Below, in pieces: positions 49,101-59,091 of a DNA stretch of 64,000 bases (the stretch's first letter is position 1; every line of letters starts with the position of its first letter). Location of the stretch: positions 640,353 through 704,352 of the forward strand of contig JAMFTG010000129.1 in the NCBI GenBank assembly GCA_023974075.1. The letters run 5' to 3'. The DNA is from Chaenocephalus aceratus. Lineage: Eukaryota; Chordata; Actinopteri; Perciformes; Channichthyidae. The notes below the pieces were generated by a model that saw nothing but the letters and a program-made list of their open reading frames with translations, was not told where the DNA came from and did no database searches. A program made the translations under genes and the position numbers.

Positions 49101-52100
49101 ATCCCCCAGAAAACATCAAAGCGCACAGCACCAGAGGAATTTCAACCTCTATGGCGTTGCATGGAGGAATGACAGTGGGAGACATTTGCACTGCTGCATC
49201 TTGGTCTTCACCCTGTTCTTTTATTCGTTTTTATTTGAGGGATGTCTCCCATTCCTCTCTGACACATTCAGTAATGAGTGTTCTGTCAGAATGAGTAATG
49301 TCAGGGACTAAACGGCGTGCCCTCTCTCCTGCCTATCGGCATTCAGAGAGCTGCCCCTTTTGCCCCTCTTTTATAGGTTTAACAAGTGGGATTTGTTTCT
49401 CTACTTTTTTTAAACGACGGGTATTCACCTTCATTCCCTTAAAGAGAATATTCATTTGGAATAATGCTATATTTCCAGGGACTGTGATGCTCCTTCTTTT
49501 TCGCATGGGTTATTAATTGAGTAGATGGGTTTTTGTGCTTCTGGTTACGGACGGACCAGTGGGGCGTGGACTACATCCTGCTTCGCCCTTAACCCAATAG
49601 CGATAGCCTTAGAGGGCGAAGCCTCATACGAAATAGAACTGAGGTTACGTACTGTAACCCAGCTTCTATGAGTATAGGCGCAGCCCTCTAAGGTTCGGGC
49701 CACACTGGCTCCGCGAATAGCTGAAGAAAAGCTGTGTGTGTGGGAGCAGTTGGACGGGCCATCTTCCTATTTATACGGAAGTGAGGCCGGAGGTGGGGCC
49801 CAGGTGGGCGTGGATTAAATCTGTCAGTGCTGCACACGTGCAGTGGGATTACCCAATAGCGATAGCCTTAGAGGGCTGCGCCTATACTCATAGAAGCTGG
49901 GTTACAGTACGTAACCTCAGTGTGTATGTCTGTAGGTGTATATGTGTGTAGGTCTGTGGGTGTGTATTTCTGTAGGCGTGTATGTGTGTAGGTGGGTAGG
50001 TGTGTATGTCTGTAGGTGTGTAGGTCTGTAGGTGTGTAGGTCTGTAGGTGTGTATGTCTGTAGGTGTGTGGGTGGGTAGGTGTGTATGTCTGTAGGTGTG
50101 TAGGTCTGTAGGTGTGTATGTGTGTAGGTGTGTGTGTGTGTGTGTGTGTGCAGGTACCTGGTTGTCCTGCTTGATGATGTTCTGTGCTGCCAGGCTGTTG
50201 TTCTTCAGGTTCCTGGCCAGGTTCAGCATGTCCTCGGCCAGTTTCTCCTGCAGGTTGTGGTGGTGCTGCAGCACGGCCTCCAGCTCCGCCGCCGACTGAC
50301 GCTCGTCCATAGGAACTCCTCTGCACACACAGCATGAACACTTTACTGAATACAGACACACTACTGAAAGGGATTACAGCTCAAAGTAAATAAATAAAGT
50401 AAAATGTATTTAAAAAGGAAGAAGTTATCCGTCGAGCGGTTTTACCTTCTGTTTCGCAATTCGTTTTCCGACATGCCTGTAGAGAGGAGAGAAAGGTCAA
50501 TCATCAGGCTAGCTTACTAAATATAATAATGTTAGGCCTCATGCTGATGATTATACTTGTCAAGTTTTCAGATGTTTATGTAAGGAACAGGCAAGTCTGT
50601 CCGTATATATACTAGGGATGGGAACGATTAATAGAATATTCGAAATTATTCAGGTATATATACTTTGAAAGTCTCGTTTTTAGTCTTACGCAACCAACCT
50701 GGAAAACTTTGCAGCCAATCTTATTTGTTACAGTGTATCGTGCACCAGGTCCTTATTCAGAATTCTTATCAGAATTCTCTGAGTTTTTATCAACTTTGGT
50801 TCTTAAAACAGACAAAGTAATTATCGTAGGTGACTTTAATATTCATGTTGACGATGATAAAAATAGCCTTACTGTTGCATTTAACTCTATATTAGATTCT
50901 GTTGGTTTCTGTCAGAGTGTAAATAAACCAACCCACTGCTATAATCACACTCTCGACCTTGTTCTGACTTATGGTATTGAAATTGAGCAACTATTAGTCG
51001 AACCGCATAATCCTGCTTTATCCGACCATTTCTTAGTAACTTTTGAAGTACTGTTACGAGACTACAAAGCATTAGTCAAAAGCTCTTGCAGCAGAAACCT
51101 ATCTGTTAGTGCTATAGCCAAATTTAAGGAAGAGATTCCACCAATACTTAACTCTATAGCATGTCTGCATGTAGGGGAGGAAACTTATACAAAATGTACA
51201 CCACCCCAAATTGATCATGTTGTTGATAGTGCTACGGATGCGCTGCGAATAAAATTAGACTCTGTTGCTCCTTTGAAAAAGAAGAAAATAAAACATAGAT
51301 TAGCTCCATGGCATAATGCCGAAACCCGCAAAATAAAGCAAAAGTCGAGACAACTTGAAAGGATATGGCGTTCCACTAAACTTGAAGAATCTCGTTTAAT
51401 TTGGCATATTACTCTCAATGAATATAAGAAAGCACTGCGTAAAGCGAGAGCAGCCTACTACTCTTCATTAATAGATGAGAATAAGAATAATGCAAGATTT
51501 CTTTTCAGCACTGTAGCCAGGCTGACAGAGAGCCACAGCTCCATTGAGCCTTCTATTCCCATAGCACTCAGTAGTAATGATTTTATGTGCTTTTTTAACG
51601 ATAAAATTGTTACTTTTAGAAACAAAATTAATGACCTCTTGCCTTTGACCAGTATAGTGTTATCAACAGCTCCCGGAAACGTAAGTTCTAATATTACACT
51701 AGATAGTAAACTAGAATGCTTTTCAGCCATAAACCTTGAACAATTAAATTCAATGATTCTCTCTTCTAAACCATCAACGTGCATGTTAGACCCAATTCCA
51801 ACTAAGCTGTTGAAGGAAGTTTTTCCATTAATTAGCACTTCTTTATTAAATATTATGAATATGTCTTTATTATCAGGCTATGTTCCACAATCATTCAAAG
51901 TAGCAGTGATAAAACCGCTTCTTAAAAAGCACAACCTCGATCCAGAGGTTTTAGCCAACTATAGACCTATTTCTAATCTTCCGTTCATCTAAAAAATGCT
52001 TGAGAAAGCAGTCGCAAAACAGTTGTGTGATTACTTAAAAAACAATGATTTATTTGAAGATTTTCAGTCTGGCTTTAGAACACATCATAGCACAGAGACA

Positions 52101-55100
52101 GCTCTGGTTAAAGTCACAAATGACATTCTAATAGCCTCAGACAAGGGACTTGTCTCTATTCTTGTTTTGCTCGATCTCAGTGCTGCATTAGATACTATCG
52201 ATCATGATATCTTATTGCAAAGACTAGAGCACTTAGTTGGCATACAGAATTTCTCTTCCACACTTGCCCCTGCTAACATCTCAGTAAATGAGCTAGGAGA
52301 TCATTTTAATTCAAAAATTAAAAATGTTATAGATGCCATTGCTCGAACTAAGGTAAAGGAAGTGACTGGGAAGAAAATATCTCCATGGAGAAAGGCCATG
52401 ACCGTGAGAGCAGAAAAAAGAGAATGTCGAAAAGCTGAACGTAGGTGGCGAAAAACAAATCTCCAGGTTCACTTTGAAATCTATAAAGAGAGACTTGGCC
52501 TTTATAATTTGGAATTGAAAAACGCACGATAGTCTTTCTTCTCTGACATCATTACCAAAAACAAAAACAATGCACGTGCCTTGTTTGCTACCGTCGACAG
52601 ACTAACTAACCCCCCAGTGTCAGTAGTCTCTGAATTTCTATCCACCAGGGCGTGCAATGATTTTGCCTCCTTTTTCACTGACAAAATTCAGAAAATCAGA
52701 CAAGCAGTCAGTGCCTCTGCATCAGGAACAGCAAATGTGTCTCTGTGTCCACTTAACATCAATTCAAACACCATGACACAATTCCATCAGATTAATGATA
52801 AAAACCTAGAGGACATTATTCAACTTCTGAAATCCTCCTCCTGCTGCCTTGATATTATTCCAACAGGATTTGTCAAAGATGTTTTGCCTTGCATGGCCTC
52901 AGATCTACTTCATATAGTAAACAAATCTCTTCACTCAGGTGTTTTTCCACAGGCCCTGAAAACGGCAGTCATTAAACCGCTCTTAAAAAAGCATAATCTA
53001 GATGCTTCAGTAATGAACAATTACAGGCCCATATCAAACCTGCCATTTCTAGGTAAAATCATTGAAAAAGTAGTTTTTCAACAGTTGAGTAATTTCTTGC
53101 ATTTAAATGACTGTTTCGATGTGTTCCAGTCAGGCTTTCGTCCAAACCACAGCACTGAGACTGCTCTTGTAAAGGTCTTCAATGACATCCACTTAAACAC
53201 AGACAGTGGCAGAACTTCAGTGTTAGTATTATTAGATCTCAGTGCTGCGTTTGACACTGTTGACCACAGCATATTACTAGACCGACTGGAAAACTGGGTG
53301 GGACGTTCGGAAACAGTTCTAAATTGGTTTGAATCCTACTTAAAGGACAGAAAAGACTTTGTTTCTATAGTACATACACATCTGAGTTGACAAATATGAC
53401 ATGTGGGGTACCTCAAGGCTCCATCTTGGGGCCTCTTCTCTTTAACATCTACATGCTACCACTGGCTCAGATAATGAAAAACAACAAAATAAGTTACCAT
53501 AGCTATGCGGATGACACACAAATACATAACAATTTCACCAGGAGACTATGCTCCAATTCAAACACTGAGTAAGTGCATTGAACAAATCAATGACTGGATG
53601 TGTCAGAACTTTCTCCAATTAAACAAAGATAAAACTGAGGTAATGGTTTTTGGAGCCAAGGCAGAACGTTTAAAAGTTAGCGCTGAGCTTCAGTCTGCAA
53701 TGTTCAAACCAACAGATAAAGCCAGAAATCTAGGTGTAGTCATGGACTCTGACCTGAGTTTCAACAGTCACATTAAAACAGTTACTAAATCAGCCTACTA
53801 TCACCTAAAGAATATATCTAGGATTAAAAGACTAATGTCACAGCAGGATTTGGAAAAACTTGTCCATGCTTTTATCTTCAGTAGACTGGACTACTGTAAT
53901 GGTGTCTTTACAGGTCTCACTAAAAAATATATTAGAACGCCGCTGCTCGAGTCCTCACTGACACTAAGAAAGTGGATCACATCACTCCTGTTCTGAAGTC
54001 TTCACACTGGCTTCCTGTGTGTCAAAGAATAGATTTCAAAATACTACTGCTGGTTTATAAAGCTTTGAATGGTTTAGGCCCAAAATACATTTCTGACCTC
54101 CTGCTAAATTATGAACCATCCAGATCTCTCAGGTCTTCAGGGACTGGTCAGCTTTCTGTCCCCAGAGTCAGAACTAAACATGGAAAAGCAGCGTTCAGTT
54201 ATTATGCTCCAAATATCTGGAACAAACTCCCAGAAACCTGCAGGTCCGCTGCAACTCTTACTACTTTTAAATCCAGACTAAAGACTTTTCTTTTTGTCGC
54301 TGCTTTTAATTGAACTATTTACATCTTAAACTGCACTGTAACTTTTATTCATGTATTTTTTCTTTTAATGTTTAATTTATTATCTTTTGTTTTTAATGAC
54401 TGATTTTAAATGCCATTTTCTTAATGTCTTTCGTTTTTTGTAAAGCACTTTGAATTGCCTTGTGTTGAAAGGTGCTATATAAATAAACTTGCCTTGCCTT
54501 ACAGGGAACTGCTTTAGGTCCTATCTATCTGAACGCTCTCAGTTTGTACGTGTCAATGATGAATCTTCCACACAAACCAAAGTTAGCCATGGAGTGCCAC
54601 AGGGCTCAGTGCTCGGACCTATTTTGTTCACATTATATATGCTTCCGTTATGCAATATTATAAGGAATCATTTTGTACATTTTCATTGTTATGCGGATGA
54701 TACTCAACTATATTTATCAATCAAGCCTGATGAAATTAATCATCTAAATACAATTCAAGACTGCCTCAAGGACTTAAAAACGTGGATGACCTTAAACTTT
54801 TTGATGTTAAACACGACCAAGTTGAAGTTATTGTACTTGGCCCGAAGAATCTACGAAACAAATTATCTAAAGATATACTAACTATGGATGGCATTAATTT
54901 GGCCTCCAGTGAGACTGTAAGGAATCTTGGTGTTATATTTGATCAGGATTTATCCTTTAACGCCCACATAAAATCAATTTCAAGGACCGCCTACTTCCAT
55001 CTACGTAACATTGCAAAAATCAGGCATATCTTGCCTCAAAACGATGCAGAGAAACTAGTCCATGCATTTGTTACGTCAAGGCTGGATTATTGTAACTCTT

Positions 55101-58100
55101 TATTATCAGGGTGTACCAAGAAGTCAGTCAAGTCGCTTCAGCTGATTCAAAATGCTGCAGCTCGTGTACTAACCAGAGTTAGGAAAAGGCACCACATTAC
55201 TCCTGTTCTGGCTGCCTTACACTGGCTCCCTATAGAACACAGGATAGAATTTAAAATTCTTCTTCTCGCCTACAAAGCCCTTAATGGGCAGGCGCCATCT
55301 TACCTTAAAGAACTCATTATACCCTACTGTCCTACTAGGGCATTGCGTTCCAAGAATGCAGGGTTGTTGGTTGTTCCAAGAGTCTCTAAAAGTACAATGG
55401 GAGCCAGAGCCTTTTCTTATCAAGCTCCACGTTTGTGGAATCAGCTTCCAGTTTGTGTTCGGGCGGAAGACACCCTATCCGTTTTTAAGAGTGCGCTTAA
55501 GACCTTCCTTTTTGATAAAGCTTATAGTTAGGGCTGATTAGATTCAGCCCCTAGTTTTGCTGATATAGGCTTAGTTTGTCGGGGGACATCTTACTTCTTC
55601 TTCTTTCCTTCTCTCTGTCTATACCTGTGTACTCTCATGTTCCGATTAACCCAAATGTCCTTCTTTTTGGTGTCTATATACGCCGGGATCCGGAGTCATG
55701 GATGATCCTGCGGTCCTGTGTCCTGGATCGCGAGCGCTGGATCTTGAGTCGTGGCTGTGGTCCTGGATCATAGGTCCTGGATGGATATCCTCGTGGATTC
55801 ATCTTCCTATTATACACGCATGCATTTCCAAACATTTGGACTACCTATGTTGCAAATGTATTATCTTTTCAATTTACACACGGCATCTATTGCACGTCTG
55901 TCCGTCCTGGGAGAGGGATCCCTCCTCTGTTGCTCTCCCTGAGGTTTCTCCCATTTTTCACTTTAAACTGTGGGTTTTCTCCGGAAGTTTTTCCTTGTAC
56001 GATGTGAGGGTCTAAGGACAGAGGGTGTCGTATTGTCATACTGATATTCTGTACACGCTGTGAAGACCACTCAGACAAATGTAACATTTGTGATATTGGG
56101 CTATATAAATAAACATTGATTGATTGATTCGAATATGAGTTATGAATATTTCTTTTTTTGTTTGTTTTTTGGGTGGGGTGCCTAAGTTGATTACATATTA
56201 TCAAATGGAATAATTCAATGTATACGACAGTGCCATAGCTAAATGTGATAGGTCTAAAGGTGTGTTTTGCTCCGCTCACCGGACCCTCACAGCGGGCAGA
56301 GCTGCTGGTGCTGATCTCTCTCTCTTGCGTCCGGTTAGACTTCACTCGCGTTTATGCCCAAATCCATCAGATCTAGCTAGTTCTAGCTAATGATATGGCT
56401 GCTGCCCCTCCCTACACGCAGATCACGCAGACTCAAACCTCATCTTATGTCCAAATTCCAGCTGAGAGGGTCTTCTCTACAGCTGGCCTGATTGTGAATC
56501 GTCTCCGCACCGGCCTCTCCCCTGAGTAGACATGCTCATATTCTTAAACAAGAATGAGTATTGAATAGCTGCATTCTGTGCATAGGCCCTGTTACAGGTT
56601 GTTGATCTCTGTTGTCACGGGTTACATTACCCTGACCCGTTATGTTGTTCGTGTATGATCCCTCTTTCATTTAAAACCCAAGTCATGTTTTAAGCATGAA
56701 AGCTGTAGGCCTATAGCTGTCAACTGTTCAAACTGTGATCACCAGTTCAATACATTTGAGAAATTCGACTTGGTTTCTATAATTATTTGAACATGTATTT
56801 ATTTATTTTTCAAAATTAAAATGTTTTGTTTTTTTGTCAACATTTTTCTTATAGGATATGTACATTTCGGTTAACCGTTTTTTTGGCGCATAGAAAAACA
56901 TGTCTTACCTTTGCCTGATAACCCCTGTAACGACAGAAAAAAAGGAAATGTGTGAATTTTAACATCTAGTTGTTTTTTTAACCAGCATTTTGCCAGTAAA
57001 TGGTGAAAAAACGTGAACCCCATTTTGAATTTGACTAGGAACTTTAGCATATTAACAAATATACAAAATATAACATCAAACTTGTTTAAACAGTTAAGAC
57101 AATGTAAATTGTGTATGACGAAATCTCCACATGTGATTTCATCTTGATTTGAATCCATTGACACATTTGTATTTTGAACTATCACCTACTGGCAAATTAT
57201 CCATATTTTAAATTGCTATTCATATTGTTTAGTTATTTCTGTAATGTACGGTGTTTGTCTGATCGTACCGTGCCGAGCAGCTCGTCCCTCATTTCTCCGG
57301 TGCATCGCGCCTTCGTCTGCATGTGGACCGTTTTCGAGACCGGCATCCTCTCATTGGCTATCGTGGGGGTTCGTCCGGGGGCGAGGAACTGATTGGCTAA
57401 AGCCTTCTCTGTCGTTGAAGACTGAACGAGAACAGGAGAGACATGAGATCATAAAACAGCAGAAAAACTCAAAGGATCAATTCATGTTTCATGGTATTAG
57501 TTAGTTTTTAGGATATACAGTTCAAAAACAATAAAGGCTAACAGAGAGTGGACTTCTGTTTTGAACATAAATATCAAAGTGCAAATAACACATCCAGCAA
57601 ATAATGGGAAATCAAAAATAATCTTTATATTATAAGTTTGTAAAATATAAACACGGACCAGTTTGTCTGCCTCAAGAAGTCCTTTCAGGAAGTCTACTTT
57701 TCTCATGTATTCAGTCAGTAATTCTGCAGTGGGTTTGCTGTGGAAAAAAAACGTGTTATCGACTTGTGGGCGATAGAAATAAGTGATGTAGAAAACACGA
57801 AGACACTCGAGCGATAATAGGGATCTTACCTCACGCTTTTCCTCAGCGCCACCATCATCTCCTCCAGAGCACCGACATACTACAGGACAGACAACACAGG
57901 ATTGTATGTCAGCTAACAATAGTTGATTATACAGTTTTAAACAGACATAAACTTGACATTAATTAAGCTCTGCACCTTTTGTTGCATCTTCATTGCATAA
58001 GAAATCGAAGAGAGAGCAGCTCTAAGGACTAAACGTTTTAAGATAAGATAAGATGGACCTTTATTAGCCCCAGTGGGGAAATTCAGGAGTATTTAAATAA

Positions 58101-59091
58101 CCCGTCCAGATGTTAATCGTGGCTTCAAATGTTTTAATGATTAATAATAAAAGCTAGAAATTAGGCTGTGTGGAATATCACTGATATACAACTTAACATT
58201 TAACTAGACTAGTTGTGGTTGTTGGTTAGGGGCTGGTGAAGTTAATCGTCAAATTATCTACTTATATTATCCCATTACAACCTTTGGAACATAATACAAA
58301 TGGTTTGGTGACTGGCCTCTTCACTTTAATAAAGACGGACGCGTGTATACACCTGGAGTAAATTCACAAGCTACCCTGCAGTATACCAAACCATTCAAAC
58401 TAGCTGCACCTTCACCAGCTTTGAGAACACTTTCACGATCAATAATAATAATAAAACATCATATATATTATTCTGAAATGGACCAATCTGCATGCATGAG
58501 TATTTGTATGCTAATACTTTTACTTCAGTAACCTTTTTGTTCCAGGAATATTACTTGTAACAGAGTATTCCTACACTCTGGTACTTATACTTGTATCTAA
58601 GTACAAGACCCGAGTACTTTTTCCAACTCTGAATATAAGTATATTTAAGTTAAAGCTATGGTCACGACTCCATTGCACCCATTCTAACTGTTGACCGTTG
58701 GTGACTGTTAATGTCCGTTAGCTGTCTTTAATACAGTAAGCTAACTTAAAAAGGATAGCAAAACAATCTGCAAGTCAACTATACAGCTGTTAATGTTTTC
58801 ATTTTAATATCTGGACGTATTTCAGAGGATACAAATGCCAACATGACAGAAACAGTGTCGGTGTTTCAGTGACGACGTGGCTAACAGACAGCCTGAGCTA
58901 ACAGCTAACAACAACAGTCATGCTAACTCTAGCTTAATAAGGTCAGATACAAACAGGTCCAAACGACAATATTTCATTTTAAATCTTCTCACCTTTTCTA
59001 ACCTCCATTCTGCTTCTCCTCGTTTCTCCGACGCTATAGACTCACAGCGGGACAACAATCTGATAAAATTGATCTCCAGTCTAGAAGCCAT
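43007..59091 (-). CDS. use1: vesicle transport protein USE1 (ER Qc-SNARE), 8 exons
   Basis: USE1 is a tail-anchored SNARE of the ER that works with syntaxin 18, BNIP1 and SEC22B and the NRZ tether in Golgi-to-ER retrograde fusion. Eight exons, all with GT-AG introns and compatible phases, give 774 coding bases, 257 residues, close to the human length as I recall it (259). The order is an N-terminal helical region (starts [17 protein letters not shown]), a KVDFLKG segment, the [20 protein letters not shown] linker, the SNARE motif (about residues 146-226, with Asp in KQDNQT where most Q-SNAREs have Gln), and one membrane anchor (about 229-251) followed by RIFPRLR. Introns 5 (6.4 kb) and 7 (7.0 kb) are swollen by transposons. 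The frame is intact, so the gene looks functional. Confidence 0.95.
43289..44050. repeat. 67-73-bp minisatellite in use1 intron 7, 11 copies
   Basis: The unit reads GGCTATAAAGGAACTACAGC, ACGGTCACATGACTTCACCA, CCGCTAAGCTAAAGGCGGCT, AATGTTG. The first seven units are 67 bases; the rest carry a 6-base insertion after GACTTCAC. Every unit contains TCACATGA. Confidence 0.95.
44051..44414. other. use1 intron 7 sequence, nothing recognised
   Basis: Unique-looking intronic DNA between the minisatellite and the DIRS element. Confidence 0.5.
44415..44584. repeat. left inverted terminal repeat of the DIRS element
   Basis: It begins GTTCTATTTCGTATGAGGCT. From CCCTCTAAGGC onward it is the reverse complement of the right repeat, up to TTTTTCTTCAGC. 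A TATAAATA lies at 44538-44545 and could drive the element. Confidence 0.85.
44738..45280 (+). pseudogene. DIRS gag-like region
   Basis: A 180-residue open frame rich in R, S, P and G in the position of DIRS Gag. There is no domain I can name. Its start (44729-44786) repeats almost exactly the sequence found again inside the reverse transcriptase region at 47718-47775, so part of this frame is a displaced duplication. Two GC-rich hairpin units are embedded at 45064-45149. Confidence 0.4.
45290..47260. repeat. imperfect internal repeats of the DIRS 5' region
   Basis: A module with TTTGAGCGTGAACGCGCCTC, GTTTACGAGCCTTCTCCTAA and CCTGTCGGTTA-type pieces recurs about four times (near 45330, 45680, 46150 and 46900) with large length differences. 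About 46300-46615 inserts sequence of another repeat (ACTGTTATTTTTCAGCTGAA, ATTTTACTGTTAATGAG). Confidence 0.6.
47260..48420 (+). pseudogene. DIRS reverse transcriptase / RNase H, frameshifted
   Basis: The first part encodes [11 protein letters not shown] and, in another frame, [11 protein letters not shown], the N-terminal fingers of a DIRS-type reverse transcriptase. Near 47700 the active-site motif appears as [11 protein letters not shown] (YLDD), followed by [13 protein letters not shown]. RNase H remnants follow about 48180-48400, including [11 protein letters not shown] and, in frame after a stop, INRQGG. At least three frame changes are needed to read it through, so it is dead. Confidence 0.8.
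48731..49294 (+). CDS. DIRS tyrosine recombinase, C-terminal catalytic part
   Basis: A 187-residue open frame with the conserved end of DIRS recombinases: [17 protein letters not shown] gives the HxxR box, and [10 protein letters not shown] gives the nucleophilic tyrosine. [10 protein letters not shown] upstream is also typical. The enzyme would integrate the circular copy by site-specific recombination without staggered target duplication. The N-terminal half lies in broken frames upstream (about 48436-48730), so the open part alone is unlikely to be active. Confidence 0.8.
   Translation: MSDVSALSVAPSCLWIQGDGSSAVLRLKPAFMPKVITSSFRSRGITSDGFFPPPHTSEEEATSHLLCPVRALSCYIARTATLRKSQRLFVHYREHSIGQPLSAQRLSHCLCEAVSQAYVSSGVDPPENIKAHSTRGISTSMALHGGMTVGDICTAASWSSPCSFIRFYLRDVSHSSLTHSVMSVLSE
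49592..49693. repeat. internal complementary region of the DIRS element
   Basis: 49592-49639 is the reverse complement of the left end (ends CGAAATAGAAC), and 49640-49693 is the reverse complement of the right end (begins TGAGGTTACGTACTGTAACC). The junction at 49639/49640 therefore joins both outer ends head to head. Confidence 0.85.
49720..49919. repeat. right inverted terminal repeat of the DIRS element
   Basis: Reverse complement of the left repeat with an extra outer extension, CTATACTCATAGAAGCTGGG then TTACAGTACGTAACCTCA, that the left end lacks. Unequal outer extensions are usual for DIRS. Confidence 0.85.
49920..50152. repeat. GTCTGTAGGTGTGTATG minisatellite and (GT)n in use1 intron 7
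   Basis: Degenerate 8-20-base units of GTGTATGTCTGTAGGT and GTGTAGGTCTGTAG, ending in pure GT just inside the exon 7 donor. On the transcribed strand this makes an A/C-rich tract beside the splice site. Confidence 0.85.
50158..50320 (-). CDS. use1: use1 exon 7, SNARE N-half
   Basis: It encodes [40 protein letters not shown] and [13 protein letters not shown]. The acceptor is TGTGTGCAG and the donor CAG then GTACCT. The Asp of KQDNQ is at the presumed zero layer. Confidence 0.95.
50446..50476 (-). CDS. use1: use1 exon 6, 31 nt
   Basis: It encodes (G)MSENELRNR(R) between a CTCTCTACAG acceptor and a GTAAAA donor. It starts in phase 1 and ends in phase 2, fitting both neighbours. Confidence 0.9.
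50605..50644. mobile_element. hAT-like element, left piece
   Basis: CTAGGGATGGGAACGATTAA resembles a hAT end (TAGGGATGGGAAC). The LINE inserted just after ATTCGAA. The right side resumes at 56127. Confidence 0.5.
50709..52247 (+). pseudogene. LINE A endonuclease / reverse transcriptase, 5' portion
   Basis: Open from 50709 to 51989, one in-frame TAA at 51990-51992 after SNLPFI, then open again in the same frame to the LINE B insertion. The endonuclease part has the GDFN and SDH catalytic motifs, and the reverse transcriptase fingers follow. With only one stop in this stretch the copy is fairly young. Confidence 0.85.
52248..54499 (+). mobile_element. L2-type non-LTR retrotransposon B, nested in A
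   Basis: TACAG flanks it (52243-52247 and 54500-54504). It is 5'-truncated and encodes the end of the linker and the reverse transcriptase: [69 protein letters not shown] and SYADDTQI. The frame breaks at 52531 (stop), near 53390 and near 53570. The 3' end is AAAGGTGCTATATAAATAAA then CTTGCCTTGCCTT, the same tail as the solitary fragment at 28365. Confidence 0.9.
54505..55531 (+). pseudogene. LINE A reverse transcriptase, 3' portion
   Basis: It resumes with [38 protein letters not shown] and [11 protein letters not shown] (catalytic YADD), shifts frame near 54790, and continues to the LINE C-terminus [20 protein letters not shown]. One frameshift is visible within it, and another small gap at the resumption point. 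Confidence 0.85.
56127..56880 (+). mobile_element. hAT-like element, right piece with transposase C-terminal relic
   Basis: After the LINE tail the interrupted TTCGAATATGAG text resumes. Near 56450-56575 the plus strand encodes [19 protein letters not shown] and TGLSPE then a stop, which is the C-terminal dimerisation region of hAT transposases (SERVFS-AG--V---R--L). It continues after the stop in broken form. The rest is AT-rich, and the right terminus was not found. Confidence 0.6.
56909..56924 (-). CDS. use1: use1 exon 5, 16-nt microexon
   Basis: Minus-strand sequence GGGTTATCAGGCAAAG between a CGTTACAG acceptor and a GTAAGA donor. It adds GLSGK and one base. Exon 4 ends in phase 0 and exon 6 needs one base before it, so a 16-base exon (5 codons plus 1) is what the frame requires. 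Skipping it would shift the frame. Confidence 0.8.
57269..57421 (-). CDS. use1: use1 exon 4
   Basis: It encodes [40 protein letters not shown] and [11 protein letters not shown], a linker strongly conserved in vertebrate USE1. The acceptor is CTCGTTCAG and the donor ACG then GTACGA. 153 bases, phase 0 to phase 0. Confidence 0.95.
57659..57737 (-). CDS. use1: use1 exon 3
   Basis: It encodes [20 protein letters not shown] and LEADKL. The acceptor is TTTCCACAG and the donor CTG then GTCCGT, a weaker donor. The KVDFLKG motif is shared with human USE1. Confidence 0.93.
57830..57879 (-). CDS. use1: use1 exon 2
   Basis: It encodes [16 protein letters not shown] plus 2 bases, between TCCTGTAG and GTAAGA. 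It matches the human YVGALEDML segment. Confidence 0.93.
58040..58092 (-). repeat. Rex3-type LINE 3' end fragment
   Basis: AAGATAAGATAAGATGGACC then TTTATTAGCCCCAGTGGGGA is the reversed 3' end of Rex3-like (RTE) elements with their TATCT-type tail. Confidence 0.65.
58340..58640 (-). mobile_element. hAT-like MITE fragment
   Basis: ACACCTGGAGTAAATTCACA, AGCTGCACCTTCACCAGCTT and GTAACAGAGTATTCCTACAC are the reverse of segments in the copy at 5803-6335. The right end GTACTTTTTCCAACTCTG also fits. Confidence 0.65.
58993..59091 (-). CDS. use1: use1 exon 1, start codon
   Basis: The ATG is at 59089-59091 in AAACATGG, a good initiation context. It encodes [18 protein letters not shown] and [15 protein letters not shown], very like the human N-terminus, and ends AAAAG then GTGAGA. 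33 codons exactly. Confidence 0.95.

Larger units (their letters stand above)
44415..49919 (+). mobile_element. DIRS-type tyrosine-recombinase retrotransposon, degenerate
   Basis: It has inverted terminal repeats, not LTRs, and near the right end an internal complementary region joining the reverse complements of both outer ends; this is the hallmark of DIRS elements, which replicate through a circular intermediate. Coding remnants run left to right: gag-like frames, reverse transcriptase, RNase H, tyrosine recombinase. No integrase or protease is seen. Frameshifts and stops break the reverse transcriptase. The element is 5.5 kb, a normal DIRS size, and lies in antisense orientation in use1 intron 7. 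Confidence 0.9.
50645..56126 (+). mobile_element. L2-type non-LTR retrotransposon A, interrupted by a second one
   Basis: The 7 bases ATTCGAA flank it (50638-50644 and 56127-56133) as a target duplication. It is 5'-truncated: it enters in the endonuclease domain (VGDFNIHVD, then SDHFLV), passes into reverse transcriptase ([26 protein letters not shown], then YADDTQL after the interruption) and ends in a 3' UTR with GGCTATATAAATAAACATTG and an ATTG tail. LINE B sits inside its reverse transcriptase. It lies antisense to use1 in intron 5. Confidence 0.9.
57880..58992 (-). other. use1 intron 1 with repeat fragments
   Basis: It carries a Rex3-like tail at 58040-58090 and a hAT-like MITE fragment at 58340-58640. 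The remainder looks unique. Confidence 0.6.
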
